Source: Acinetobacter piscicola
Lineage (GTDB): Bacteria > Pseudomonadota > Gammaproteobacteria > Pseudomonadales > Moraxellaceae
NCBI RefSeq assembly: GCF_015218165.1
Contig: NZ_CP048659.1
Coordinates: forward strand, 1,550,001 to 1,614,000
Direction of reading: 5' to 3'
Length of the DNA stretch: 64,000 nucleotides
The notes under the pieces were generated by a model. The model was not told the DNA's origin, ran no database searches, and saw nothing but the letters and a program-made list of their open reading frames with translations. The position numbers and the translations under genes were made by a program. Position 1 is the stretch's first letter, and every line of letters begins with the position of its first letter. This document shows, piece by piece, positions 23,344-30,579 of the stretch.

Positions 23344-24108
23344 ATGAAACTTAAAACAACTCAGATTGATGGCAAAACGTATGCAGAAGTGAATGAACAA
23401 GGTTTGCCTTTGTATATTCATGATGATGGTAAAGAGGTCGCACATGATGCAGCACAAACCGTAGCAACGATTACTCGTCTAAATGGTGAAGCTAAATCAA
23501 ATCGTGAGCGTTATGAAAAAGCCGAAACAGCATTAACGACTTTTGCAGGTATTGAAGATCCAGTTGCTGCCAAAAAAGCAATGGAAACTTTAAAAAACTT
23601 TGACGATAAAAAGCTTGTGGATGCAGGTGAAGTCGAGAAAGTGAAAGCGGAAGCAATTAAAGCCGTAGAAGAAAAGTATGCTCCGATCGTTCAGGAGCGT
23701 GATGCATTACAGAATCAATTACACAGCGAGTTGATTGGTGGTGGCTTTGCTCGATCACAAATGATTAAAGACAAAATTTCAGTACCAGCGGACATGGTGC
23801 AGGCTCAGTTCGGTCGTAATTTCAAAGTCGAAAATGGCAAAGTTGTGGCTTATGACAATCATGGCCAACAAATCTATTCGCGTTCTCGTCCGGGGGAGTT
23901 GGCTGATTTCGATGAAGCGCTAGATCAGTTGATTGATGGCTATCAGTACAAAGATCACATTTTAAAAGGTGGTCAAGGTTCAGGTGGTAATTTCCAAGGT
24001 AATACCAATGCAAATGCAGGTCTGAAGCGAAGCCAAATGGATGCTAAAGCTAAATCAGACTTCATTCAAACTCATGGTCAAGCAGCATATTTAAAACTTG
24101 AAAAATAA
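23344..24108 (+). CDS. Capsid scaffold-like protein
   Basis: A 254-residue, strongly helical, charged protein immediately before the major capsid gene, which is where scaffolds lie. Residues ~85-125 (VEKVKAEAIKAVEEKYAPIV) are a coiled coil. The C-terminal ~40 residues are glycine-, asparagine- and glutamine-rich with a basic helix, similar to coat-binding ends. It should guide prohead assembly and exit or be cleaved. Confidence 0.7.
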   Translation: MKLKTTQIDGKTYAEVNEQGLPLYIHDDGKEVAHDAAQTVATITRLNGEAKSNRERYEKAETALTTFAGIEDPVAAKKAMETLKNFDDKKLVDAGEVEKVKAEAIKAVEEKYAPIVQERDALQNQLHSELIGGGFARSQMIKDKISVPADMVQAQFGRNFKVENGKVVAYDNHGQQIYSRSRPGELADFDEALDQLIDGYQYKDHILKGGQGSGGNFQGNTNANAGLKRSQMDAKAKSDFIQTHGQAAYLKLEK

Positions 24109-24117
24109 GGAGTCATT

Positions 24118-25068
24118 ATGACTACTACTGTAAATAGCGACATGATTATCTACAATCAATTGGCGCAAACCGCATATTTGGAACGTCTACAAGATAATCT
24201 GAATGTATTTAACCAAGCTTCAAACGGTGCAATCCGTTATGTCAATGAAATCATTCAAGGTGATTTTAATCAGCAGTCTTTTTATCGTGTTGGCGGTAGT
24301 ATTGAACACCGTGATGTGAACTCGACAGCAAAAGTGACCAATAAAAAAATTGGTGCAGGTGAATCTGTGGGGGTGAAAGTACCGTTTAAATATGGTCCTT
24401 ATGCTTCAACTGAAGAAGCGTTTAAACGCCGTGCACGTTCTCCTGAAGAATTTGCTGAAATTATCGGTTATGACTTGGCAGATGCGCTTGTCCATGGCCG
24501 TTTGCAATACAGCTTAGCTGCACTTAAGGCGGCAATCACCAGTAATCCTGACATGATTGCCAAAGGTAGTATTGCTACAGATGGTCGTAAAGCCTTAACC
24601 AAAGGTATGCGTAAGTTCGGCGATAAGTTTGGTCGCATCTCACTTTGGGTGATGAACTCAGACACTTATTTCGACATTGTGGATGAAGCATTAACAAATC
24701 AAATTTATGGTGAATCTGAAATTGTGATTTATGGCGGTTTACCAGGTACGTTGGGTAAGCCTGTTTTAGTCACAGATTTGATTGAAGACGATGATGCTTT
24801 TGGTTTGCAGACTGGTGCAGTAACTGTCACTGAGTCTCAGGCACCGGGTTTCCGTGCATATGACATTAATGATGAAGAGAACTTGGCAATTGGTATGCGT
24901 GCTGAAGGGACCTTTAATCTAGATTTACTAGGTTACTCTTGGGATACCACAAAAGGTGCTAATCCAACATTGGCACTATTGGGTGCTGATGCGAATTGGA
25001 AAAAACACGCAACTAGCAACAAGATGACAGCAGGTACATTGCTAGATCTATCAGGAATCACACCATAA
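24118..25068 (+). CDS. Major capsid protein
   Basis: A 316-residue protein nine bases after the scaffold gene, with AAGGAG before the ATG. It has typical features of phage major capsid proteins annotated in this position: SDMIIYNQLAQTAYLERLQD start, a long middle alpha/beta domain (LWVMNSDTYFDIVDEALTN) and a C-terminal NLDLLGYSWDTTKG. It builds the icosahedral head. No protease gene was found next to it, so maturation may not need cleavage. Confidence 0.8.
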   Translation: MTTTVNSDMIIYNQLAQTAYLERLQDNLNVFNQASNGAIRYVNEIIQGDFNQQSFYRVGGSIEHRDVNSTAKVTNKKIGAGESVGVKVPFKYGPYASTEEAFKRRARSPEEFAEIIGYDLADALVHGRLQYSLAALKAAITSNPDMIAKGSIATDGRKALTKGMRKFGDKFGRISLWVMNSDTYFDIVDEALTNQIYGESEIVIYGGLPGTLGKPVLVTDLIEDDDAFGLQTGAVTVTESQAPGFRAYDINDEENLAIGMRAEGTFNLDLLGYSWDTTKGANPTLALLGADANWKKHATSNKMTAGTLLDLSGITP

Positions 25069-25071
25069 CAA

Positions 25072-25097
25072 TCGGGGCTTTAAGCCCCATTTTTGTG
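25072..25097 (+). terminator. Terminator after the capsid gene
   Basis: GGGGCTT pairs with AAGCCCC, followed by ATTTTTG. Found 3' of the most highly expressed structural gene, it probably protects the capsid mRNA or attenuates downstream genes. Confidence 0.75.
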
Positions 25098-25105
25098 AGA
25101 ACAAA

Positions 25106-25717
25106 ATGAAAATTATTTATGCTAAAAAAAGCGCAGGGATTGATGAAAAAGGTTCATTTCAAAATCCAAAGTACTTTGATCGTCCAGATACAACTGCAAC
25201 ATTAGTTTTGATTTACGGTGATTATCCTCAAATCAAAGCAGCTTATGATGCACTCGGTGTGGAAGTTGAGGTGCGTGAAGTACCAGAGCGCAAAGCTAAA
25301 GTGGAAAAAATTACTGTTCAGTTGGGTGTCGAAACATCTCCTGAGTTACAGAAAGTTCTTACGGATACCAAGGCTGAATGTGAAAAAGTAGTTGCTGAAA
25401 ATGAAACTTTGCATGATCAACTCAAAAAAGCCATTGCCGATCTAGAAACAGAACGCGCTGTACATCTTGCATTTATGGATGATGTGAGTGCGATGCAAGC
25501 TCGCATTGATGAGCTTAAGTCAGCTGCTGCAAATCCTGATTTGAGTGCTGAACAGTCTTCTGAAGCTCCGAAAGAAATGGAATTACTAAACTCTACTGAA
25601 AATGACTTTGCGAGCTGGACAATTCCACAAATCAAAGATTATCTGGCAGCAAAAGAAATTGGCTTTAAGGCATCTGCATCTAAAGATGAGCTTTTAGCAT
25701 TAATTCCAAAGGAATAA
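25106..25717 (+). CDS. Head protein with C-terminal HeH/LEM-like domain
   Basis: A 203-residue protein. Residues ~1-60 are beta-rich, ~70-145 a coiled coil (ECEKVVAENETLHDQLKKAI), and the last ~35 (WTIPQIKDYLAAKEIGFKAS, then SKDELLALIP) match the HeH/LEM helix-extension-helix motif found at the end of many phage head proteins. It may bind DNA or the head surface. It follows the capsid gene. Confidence 0.65.
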   Translation: MKIIYAKKSAGIDEKGSFQNPKYFDRPDTTATLVLIYGDYPQIKAAYDALGVEVEVREVPERKAKVEKITVQLGVETSPELQKVLTDTKAECEKVVAENETLHDQLKKAIADLETERAVHLAFMDDVSAMQARIDELKSAAANPDLSAEQSSEAPKEMELLNSTENDFASWTIPQIKDYLAAKEIGFKASASKDELLALIPKE

Positions 25718-25721
25718 TTTT

Positions 25722-26105
25722 ATGAGCTTTATTACCATCAATGATGCAGATCGAATTTTAGGAAGTGACTTTGCACCAGATGGTGATAAAGCGCGTTTGA
25801 TCTTATTAGCAAATACTTGGATGAAGAATGAAGTTAGCTTTGTTCCTGATCCAATTGATCCATTACTGCAGGATGCTGCATGCGAAATCATCAAAGGCAT
25901 TCAAGCAGGGGTAATTTACTCAGGTGTTGCTCGGCAGACGGTCAGTGAAAGTGTAAAGGCTGACACGGTACAGGTCACAGAAACCTTTGTTGAGGGTAGT
26001 GTGGATATTTCAGAGTTTGAACAAATTGCTAAAGCTTTGATTGCTTCACTTGATTTAGTGAATCCAAACAAAATGCCGTTTGGTATTTTGATAATGCGAG
26101 TTTGA
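25722..26105 (+). CDS. Head-tail connector protein, DnaT-like family
   Basis: A 127-residue protein. The N-terminus (INDADRILGSDFAPDGDKAR) matches proteins labelled DnaT-like or head-tail connector in siphoviruses; helices LLQDAACEIIKGIQAGVIYS follow. It is placed between capsid and tail genes, where adaptors of the gp6/gp15 type lie. Confidence 0.65.
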   Translation: MSFITINDADRILGSDFAPDGDKARLILLANTWMKNEVSFVPDPIDPLLQDAACEIIKGIQAGVIYSGVARQTVSESVKADTVQVTETFVEGSVDISEFEQIAKALIASLDLVNPNKMPFGILIMRV

Positions 26106-26112
26106 TACAGGT

Positions 26113-26490
26113 ATGATTAATAATAATTATGTGCCTGAATGGTATATATCGCCATTCCAGCACGTCAAATATACATTGGCTCGTAATCAGATGCACATGG
26201 ATCTGCTATTTGAAAACATGAATGATGTAGATGAGTTTATGTCAAATGGTTGTGATGCTCAGGTGAATTTTTACAATGATGATTCAATGGCAATTGTCCA
26301 GATTCAAGACTGTGAGCGTCCTTTAATTGAAGTACATGGTCTATTACTGCATGAAGCTGTTCATATTTGGCAGCGTATTAAACAGCGAATGAATGAGCGT
26401 GATCCAAGCACTGAATTTGAAGCCTACTCAATTCAGGCAATTGCTCAGGATTTATTTGCAATGTTTGAAGAGAGTCAATGTGATGATTAA
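26113..26490 (+). CDS. Small protein with HEXXH motif
   Basis: A 125-residue protein. HEAVH at residues 80-84, within EVHGLLLHEAVHIWQRIKQR, and a later glutamate in STEFEAYSIQAIAQD give a zincin-like pattern (HEXXH, then E 17-24 residues on). It may be a small metallopeptidase or just a structural zinc site. It lies between head connector genes and overlaps the next gene by eight bases. Confidence 0.6.
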   Translation: MINNNYVPEWYISPFQHVKYTLARNQMHMDLLFENMNDVDEFMSNGCDAQVNFYNDDSMAIVQIQDCERPLIEVHGLLLHEAVHIWQRIKQRMNERDPSTEFEAYSIQAIAQDLFAMFEESQCDD

Positions 26491-26854
26491 GGATAAAATC
26501 CAGTCTAAGGTTGCCAAAGCTTTTGACAAAAAACTCGCTGATGCAGTGGCGAGTTTTACCTGTACTAAAATAATTAACTCTGGCAAATATGATCCAGTCA
26601 CTGAAACGTATCCTAATCAAATTGATGGATCTTATTCAGGTCGTGGCGTATTGTTTGGGAGCTACAAAAAAGATCTGGTTAAGCCTACTGATTATCAGGT
26701 GACAGACTCTAAAGCGACAGTTCTTCAAAATGAGGTTACGGCAGTACCACAGATTGGTGATGTTTGGATAACGGCTAAAGGTGATTTTAAGGTAGTGAAT
26801 GTGAGTGCAGATCCAACAGATTCGATTTGGGTTTGTCAGCTTAGAAAAATTTAG
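26483..26854 (+). CDS. Head-closure / head-tail joining protein
   Basis: A 123-residue protein (start ATG 26483). It begins MIKDKIQSKVAKAFDKKLAD, then a beta-rich domain with SYSGRGVLFGSYKKDL and IGDVWITAKGDFKVVNV, similar to phage neck proteins. Position after the connector fits. Identification is by size, order and beta-rich pattern. Confidence 0.55.
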   Translation: MIKDKIQSKVAKAFDKKLADAVASFTCTKIINSGKYDPVTETYPNQIDGSYSGRGVLFGSYKKDLVKPTDYQVTDSKATVLQNEVTAVPQIGDVWITAKGDFKVVNVSADPTDSIWVCQLRKI

Positions 26855-26906
26855 TTCTAAACCCTTAAATTATTTGCTATTTTATAAATATTTAAGGAGG
26901 GGTTTT

Positions 26907-27440
26907 ATGAATAAATTATTATTGGGTGTTTTTTTAATTACTTCAGGATTCGCTAATGCTGAAATAGTCACAAACTCGAAAGGGGAATCCATTAATCTAA
27001 AATCTGATGGGACATGGGTTAAAGAGGTGAATGTTAATACAAGTGAATTACAAAATTCGCATGAAATCACCCAAAGTGACCTAATATCTTCTGAAAAAAT
27101 TATCGCTACTAATCCTAGTATTTTGACAAAGAAAATGAAGGGCGGAGAGGATCAAGATGTTAACGTTAAGATTAGTTTTATGGTTGGGATTCCTGAAAAT
27201 ATCAAAACATTTGATCTAAAAAAATCTAATAGAATGATTTTTTCTGCTGTAGAAAACACAAAATCAACACTAAAAAACCCATACTCATTTATTCCACGAA
27301 AAATCCAAATGCTAGATAGGAGTCCAACAGAATGGTATGTGACTGTTGAATATACCGCTAAAAACTCCTATGGCGCAGATGTTGCTGGTAAAAGGATATT
27401 TAAGTTTGACCAAAATGGGAAAATAATTGGTGCTGTATAA
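26907..27440 (+). CDS. Exported protein with DUF3157-like N-terminus (moron)
   Basis: A 177-residue protein with a signal peptide (MNKLLLGVFLITSGFANA). After cleavage it has EIVTNSKGESINLKSDGTW, a repeat-like SH3-type strand motif found in DUF3157 and related periplasmic proteins, and a C-terminal beta domain with WYVTVEYTAKNSYGADVAGK. GGAGG precedes the ATG at 26907. It is unlikely to be a virion protein; it separates neck genes and is flanked by a terminator. Confidence 0.65.
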   Translation: MNKLLLGVFLITSGFANAEIVTNSKGESINLKSDGTWVKEVNVNTSELQNSHEITQSDLISSEKIIATNPSILTKKMKGGEDQDVNVKISFMVGIPENIKTFDLKKSNRMIFSAVENTKSTLKNPYSFIPRKIQMLDRSPTEWYVTVEYTAKNSYGADVAGKRIFKFDQNGKIIGAV

Positions 27441-27446
27441 TGGTAA

Positions 27447-27475
27447 AGAAAGCACCTTAGGGTGCTTTTTTATTA
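27447..27475. terminator. Intrinsic terminator between convergent genes
   Basis: AAAGCACC TTA GGGTGCTTT then TTTATTA. It ends the exported-protein gene; its downstream part already lies in the 3' end of the opposite-strand RHH gene. Confidence 0.8.
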
Positions 27476-27762
27476 ATAAGTTCAACTGTGTCTTTTTTGG
27501 CACCATCATCAGGTGTATAAGCTGAACTAACCCTAGGATTATTGAGAATACTTGGGTCATCTTTAATTGCTTGGAGTGTCAATTTAACAGCATCCTCTAG
27601 TAGGATTCTTGTATTTTCAGGGGTGTTAAAACTTTGCTCCAGTCTAGCAACCATCTCGGCACTTTGAGAGCGATTGTTTTCTTCAGCAGATTTTTCAATC
27701 TTTTCTTTTAATTCAGGTGGGACACGCAACCTAACTATAGTGTGATCAGTTTGATTACTCAT
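27457..27762 (-). CDS. Mnt/Arc-type ribbon-helix-helix repressor
   Basis: A 101-residue protein; start ATG 27762. Residues ~5-45 (HTIVRLRVPPELKEKIEKSA and NNRSQSAEMVARLEQSF) form an RHH domain of the Arc family: strand, helix, helix. The C-terminal ~55 residues would add tetramerisation contacts, as in Mnt of P22. It reads leftward and away from the Arc-like gene at 27880. Three palindromic operators lie between. It is expected to repress the antirepressor in the lysogen. Confidence 0.75.
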   Translation of the reverse strand: MSNQTDHTIVRLRVPPELKEKIEKSAEENNRSQSAEMVARLEQSFNTPENTRILLEDAVKLTLQAIKDDPSILNNPRVSSAYTPDDGAKKDTVELINKKAP

Positions 27763-27778
27763 TAAAAAAACCTCAATG

Positions 27779-27862
27779 CCACAAAGTGTGGTAAATATTT
27801 TGTGATAGGTATTTACATTACCACAAAGTGTGGCTATAGTTATTAAACGCCACAAAATGTGG
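27779..27862. promoter_or_regulatory. Three 13-bp palindromic operators with antirepressor promoter
   Basis: CCACAAAGTGTGG occurs at 27779-27791 and 27821-27833; CCACAAAATGTGG at 27850-27862. The centre-to-centre distances are 42 and 29 bp. On the plus strand TTTACA (27812-27817), 17 bases, TATAGT (27835-27840) is a good promoter, and the middle operator fills the spacer exactly. Binding of the RHH proteins would block polymerase. The first operator lies just upstream of the leftward gene. Confidence 0.85.
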
Positions 27863-27879
27863 CATTATTTGGAGGAAGT

Positions 27880-28035
27880 ATGAAAGAGGAAATTGTTTAT
27901 GTAAAAGGTCGGTTAGATGGCGATCTACATAAGGAGCTTAAGGCGATTGCAAAGGAGGATAAAAGATCAATGGTTTATCTTTTAAATGAAGCGGTCAAAT
28001 TATTGGTAGAAAAACACAAGAGTGCGAAAGCATGA
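27880..28035 (+). CDS. Arc-like ribbon-helix-helix repressor (51 aa)
   Basis: Reads MKEEIVYVKGRLDGDLHKEL, then KAIAKEDKRSMVYLLNEAVK, then LLVEKHKSAKA. The strand-helix-helix with SMVYLLNEAV is typical of Arc; P22 Arc has 53 residues. A strong TTGGAGG precedes the ATG. It stands immediately upstream of the antirepressor gene, matching arc-ant of P22, and should dampen ant transcription after infection. Confidence 0.75.
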   Translation: MKEEIVYVKGRLDGDLHKELKAIAKEDKRSMVYLLNEAVKLLVEKHKSAKA

Positions 28036-28048
28036 AATCAGTAGGCAC

Positions 28049-28142
28049 AAAAAAACCTTGTTCAACTCTCACATATCACAAGGTTTAGTTGCCATCACTA
28101 AAGGATGTAAACACATGACAAGTTTAACACTAAGTTTTAATG
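28049..28142 (-). ncRNA. Candidate sar-like antisense RNA over the antirepressor start
   Basis: On the minus strand TTGACC (28177-28172), 17 bases, TGAAAT (28154-28149) is a plausible promoter inside the antirepressor gene. Downstream, AAACCTTGT (28086-28078) pairs with ACAAGGTTT (28061-28053), followed by a run of seven T ending at 28049: an intrinsic terminator in the minus direction. The ~94-nt RNA would cover the ATG and binding site of the antirepressor. P22 makes its sar RNA at this same place. Confidence 0.5.
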
Positions 28143-28960
28143 ATGTAAATTTCACACCTGTTCAACAGGGTGGTCAAATTTGGTTAAGCGCGAGCGAGTT
28201 AGCTAAAGCTCTTGGTTACGCAAAATCTGATGCAGTTGGTCAGGTTTATGAGCGAAATCAAGATGAGTTTAATTCATCCATGACCACTACAATTACTGTG
28301 AAATCAGATGAATCTGTCGAGACCCTCAATTTGAGTGTCTCGAAGAAAACCAAAAACCTAACAAAGACAATCCGTATATTTTCACTACGTGGTTGCCACC
28401 TCATTGCAATGTTTTCTAAAACAGTAATCGCTAAGCAATTCCGTAAATGGGTGCTTGATATTCTTGATAAGGAAGTTGGTCAGCCAATTACCAAAACCCA
28501 CAAATCAGAGCGTGAGCCATTAACCAACGCCGTAAATATGCTTGTCGCTAAAACTAAACATTTGAACTATAGCGATGCTTACAAATTGGTTCATCAACGT
28601 TTTAATGTTAAAAGTATTGATGAGATTCCGTACGATGCCATCCCTGTCGCCGTGGAATACACTCATCATTTGATTGCTTTGTATAGTAATGCTGAGAAAC
28701 AAAAATTCACTGATGCAGATTTACAAAACATACATGCATTGGCAACACACATGATATGGGCGCGTAGTTGGTGGTCGGAATTTGGTGATTTTGTCAAACA
28801 ATTAAACCCAACTATTTATAGTCGAGCAACTAGTCATTTTAATGATGGGGCATGTCTTGCATGGCAGTTCGTTAAAATTGAAAAGAAACAAAAGTTGAAA
28901 GAATGCGTAGATAGTTTTGATTGGATCATTGGAACATATCAGCAAAAACTACCTATATAA
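28115..28960 (+). CDS. BRO-N domain antirepressor-like protein
   Basis: A 281-residue protein. Residues ~1-115 form a BRO-N domain (MTSLTLSFNDVNFTPVQQGG; GQIWLSASELAKALGYAKSD; IRIFSLRGCHLIAMFSKT; AKQFRKWVLDILD). The C-terminal ~150 residues have TNAVNMLVAKTKHLNYSDAY, as in P22 antirepressor-type domains (ORF6N/AntC-like). Known relatives inhibit CI-type repressors. ATG 28115 chosen; longer frames overlap arc. Operators and the candidate antisense RNA regulate it. Confidence 0.75.
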   Translation: MTSLTLSFNDVNFTPVQQGGQIWLSASELAKALGYAKSDAVGQVYERNQDEFNSSMTTTITVKSDESVETLNLSVSKKTKNLTKTIRIFSLRGCHLIAMFSKTVIAKQFRKWVLDILDKEVGQPITKTHKSEREPLTNAVNMLVAKTKHLNYSDAYKLVHQRFNVKSIDEIPYDAIPVAVEYTHHLIALYSNAEKQKFTDADLQNIHALATHMIWARSWWSEFGDFVKQLNPTIYSRATSHFNDGACLAWQFVKIEKKQKLKECVDSFDWIIGTYQQKLPI

Positions 28961-28974
28961 TTTTTAATAAGATT

Positions 28975-29003
28975 AAGACCACTCGAAAGGGTGGTTTTTT
29001 TAA
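28975..29003 (+). terminator. Intrinsic terminator (joint)
   Basis: AAGACCACTC GAAA GGGTGG then TTTTTTTAATGGGTGAAAATT and the ATG at 29016. It ends the antirepressor transcript. Confidence 0.75.
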
Positions 29004-29015
29004 TGGGTGAAAATT

Positions 29016-29396
29016 ATGTCATGGCAAGGCACGCGATTATCACAGTTCACCTTCGAAGTACTGCAAAGTGCAACTGTTCTACAAAGAAAAATCATTAGTG
29101 AGTTCCTACAAGGTGTTGTACTCGCAAGTCCTGTTGACACAGGCGCATTCCGTGGTAATAACCTTGTTTCAATTGGCTCTGTCGATGTTCGTTATGATTT
29201 AAATAAAGTGGATAAAGTAGGTGGGCAAACAATTGCTGAGGGGAATATGAGAATTCTTCAAGCAAAGATTGGTGATCTAGTCTATGTACAGAATAATTTG
29301 CCTTATTCCGTTGCTTTGGAAAATGGGTATTCTCAGCAAGCTCCAACAGGGATCTACGCTTTAACCTTTCAGCGAGTGACGAGTAAATACAAATGA
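29016..29396 (+). CDS. Tail completion/neck protein, HK97 gp10-like
   Basis: A 126-residue protein with the gp10 pattern: LSQFTFEVLQSATVLQRKII helix, VVLASPVDTGAFRGNNLVSI, and LPYSVALENGYSQQAP near the end. Gp10-type proteins complete the neck so that head and tail join. It resumes the structural operon after the immI-like island. Confidence 0.8.
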   Translation: MSWQGTRLSQFTFEVLQSATVLQRKIISEFLQGVVLASPVDTGAFRGNNLVSIGSVDVRYDLNKVDKVGGQTIAEGNMRILQAKIGDLVYVQNNLPYSVALENGYSQQAPTGIYALTFQRVTSKYK

Positions 29397-29797
29397 TGAC
29401 ACTTGAGCAAGCAGAATTAGAGATTAGAACGCATTTGGCACAGTTTGACGGTGTGGATGTGATTCAATTTGAAAACCAGACACTTGATGAAGGGCAGCAC
29501 TTCAAACCACCTAAGAATAAGCTGTGGTGCAAAGCTTATATTCAGTATTCAGGAAGTCATGTTGTAGGTATTGGTAACCAGCCCTGCATTCGTGACCATG
29601 GAATGATTTCAATCCAATGTTTTGCACCGTTGAATTCAGGTACCACAGCAATGGCGAAGTTATGTGATGGGTGGCGGGCGTTCCTGCAAAACTTCGGTGT
29701 ATCTCATTTAGAAGTTTATTTGGTTCATGCGCCACAAGATATGGATGATAAGCATTTTTACGCAAAGATCATTCGTGCTGAGTTTCGAGTGAATTAG
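29393..29797 (+). CDS. Tail terminator-like protein
   Basis: A 134-residue protein, similar in size and pattern to phage DUF4128 or gpU-type tail terminators: MTLEQAELEIRTHLAQF, KLWCKAYIQYSGSHVVGIGN, GMISIQCFAPLNSGTTAMAK and KHFYAKIIRAEFRVN. It overlaps the gp10-like gene by four bases. Expected to cap the tail tube and stop polymerisation. Confidence 0.75.
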   Translation: MMTLEQAELEIRTHLAQFDGVDVIQFENQTLDEGQHFKPPKNKLWCKAYIQYSGSHVVGIGNQPCIRDHGMISIQCFAPLNSGTTAMAKLCDGWRAFLQNFGVSHLEVYLVHAPQDMDDKHFYAKIIRAEFRVN

Positions 29798-29860
29798 TTG
29801 TATTAAGCGTTAATACAACGCTGTCAAATTTCAAATAATTAAACCAAGTTTTACCTTAAG

Positions 29861-29884
29861 CCTCGCAATAGCGGGGTTTTTATT
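29861..29884 (+). terminator. Intrinsic terminator (joint)
   Basis: CCTCGC/GCGGGG stem followed by TTTTTATTGCCTGAAAT. The ATG that follows at 29894 opens a 41-codon frame running through the RNA element described next; its status as a gene is doubtful. Confidence 0.75.
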
Positions 29885-29902
29885 GCCTGAAATATGGCAA
29901 TC

Positions 29903-29980
29903 AAGCCGACTGGGGTAGCTCCCGAAAGAGAAGATGGTCGTTTCGACTATTCATTGCATCTTCTTGTCGGCTCTTTTATT
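29903..29980 (+). ncRNA. C4-like antisense RNA candidate (three-way junction)
   Basis: P1: AGCCGAC (29904-29910) with GTCGGCT (29966-29972). P2: GGGG (29912-29915) with TCCC (29920-29923). P3: AGAAGATG (29929-29936) with CATCTTCT (29957-29964), capped by P4 GTCG TTT CGAC (29937-29947). CTCTTTTATT follows P1, so it can terminate. The compact junction just upstream of a Rha-family gene matches the C4 RNAs of P1/P7 that silence antirepressors. ATTCA and GCATC inside it are complementary to TGAAT and GATGC in the downstream pseudoknot. Class assignment is from memory and context. Confidence 0.6.
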
Positions 29981-29987
29981 ACCTATG

Positions 29988-30042
29988 CCATTCACCACAA
30001 TTTTTTGATGCTCAGGTGAATGGTTTAAATCAATTGAGCATC
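29988..30042 (+). promoter_or_regulatory. Perfect H-type pseudoknot in the leader of the Rha-like gene
   Basis: Stem 1: CCATTCACC (29988-29996) pairs with GGTGAATGG (30015-30023), 9 bp. Stem 2: GATGCTCA (30007-30014) pairs with TGAGCATC (30035-30042), 8 bp. The strands interleave, stem 2's 5' strand abutting stem 1's 3' strand, so they can stack coaxially. Loops are 10 nt with six U and 11 nt. AGGA and ATG 30055 follow directly, so folding should affect ribosome access. Confidence 0.7.
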
Positions 30043-30054
30043 TAGGAATAAACC

Positions 30055-30564
30055 ATGTCAAACGTACTAACAACCCAAGAGATTATGATTGTAGAAAATG
30101 AAAAGGCTTTAACTACATCATTGCATATTGCGGATGGAGCGAAAGCGAACCACAAGGCTGTGATGCAGCTAATCAAAACGCATATCCATCACTTTAATAA
30201 ATTTGGAAGGGTGGCATTTGAAATGCGACCCTTTGAAACAGAAGGTGGCATCCAATCTAGACGAATCGCCATCTTAAATGAACAACAAGCAACATTTTTG
30301 ATGACATTAATGCGTAACACAGAGAGAGTTGTAGATTTTAAGTGTGCTTTGGTTCAAGCATTTTATGAGACAAAAGAATATCTGAGTACTCAATATCGAT
30401 CACATGTAAATATCCACAATAAGCTTAGTTTGCAATTGAATTTAGAAAAAGCAGATGCGAGTTTAGCAGGGCACATTTTAGGAAGTTATCGAAAGAAACG
30501 TGACACATTGGTGGGGGCAATCAAAGAAGTAGAACGTTTGATGCAACCATGCTTATTTGAATAA
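30055..30564 (+). CDS. Rha-family phage regulatory protein
   Basis: A 169-residue protein. Residues ~1-110 match the Rha (pRha) domain: TTSLHIADGAKANHKAVMQL, IKTHIHHFNKFGRVAFEMRP, RRIAILNEQQATFLMTLMRN and VVDFKCALVQAFYE. The C-terminus is helical. Rha proteins occur in phage immunity or antirepressor systems. It is preceded by a C4-like RNA and a pseudoknot and followed by a terminator, a self-contained module between the tail terminator and tail tube genes. Confidence 0.8.
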   Translation: MSNVLTTQEIMIVENEKALTTSLHIADGAKANHKAVMQLIKTHIHHFNKFGRVAFEMRPFETEGGIQSRRIAILNEQQATFLMTLMRNTERVVDFKCALVQAFYETKEYLSTQYRSHVNIHNKLSLQLNLEKADASLAGHILGSYRKKRDTLVGAIKEVERLMQPCLFE

Positions 30565-30579
30565 ACAAGATTTTATTTA

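Noticed and set aside
29894..30019. 41-codon ORF (MAIKPTGVAPERE...) after a joint
   Set aside because: No good ribosome binding site, and the same DNA forms nested perfect helices typical of RNA; kept only as an alternative to the C4-like RNA.
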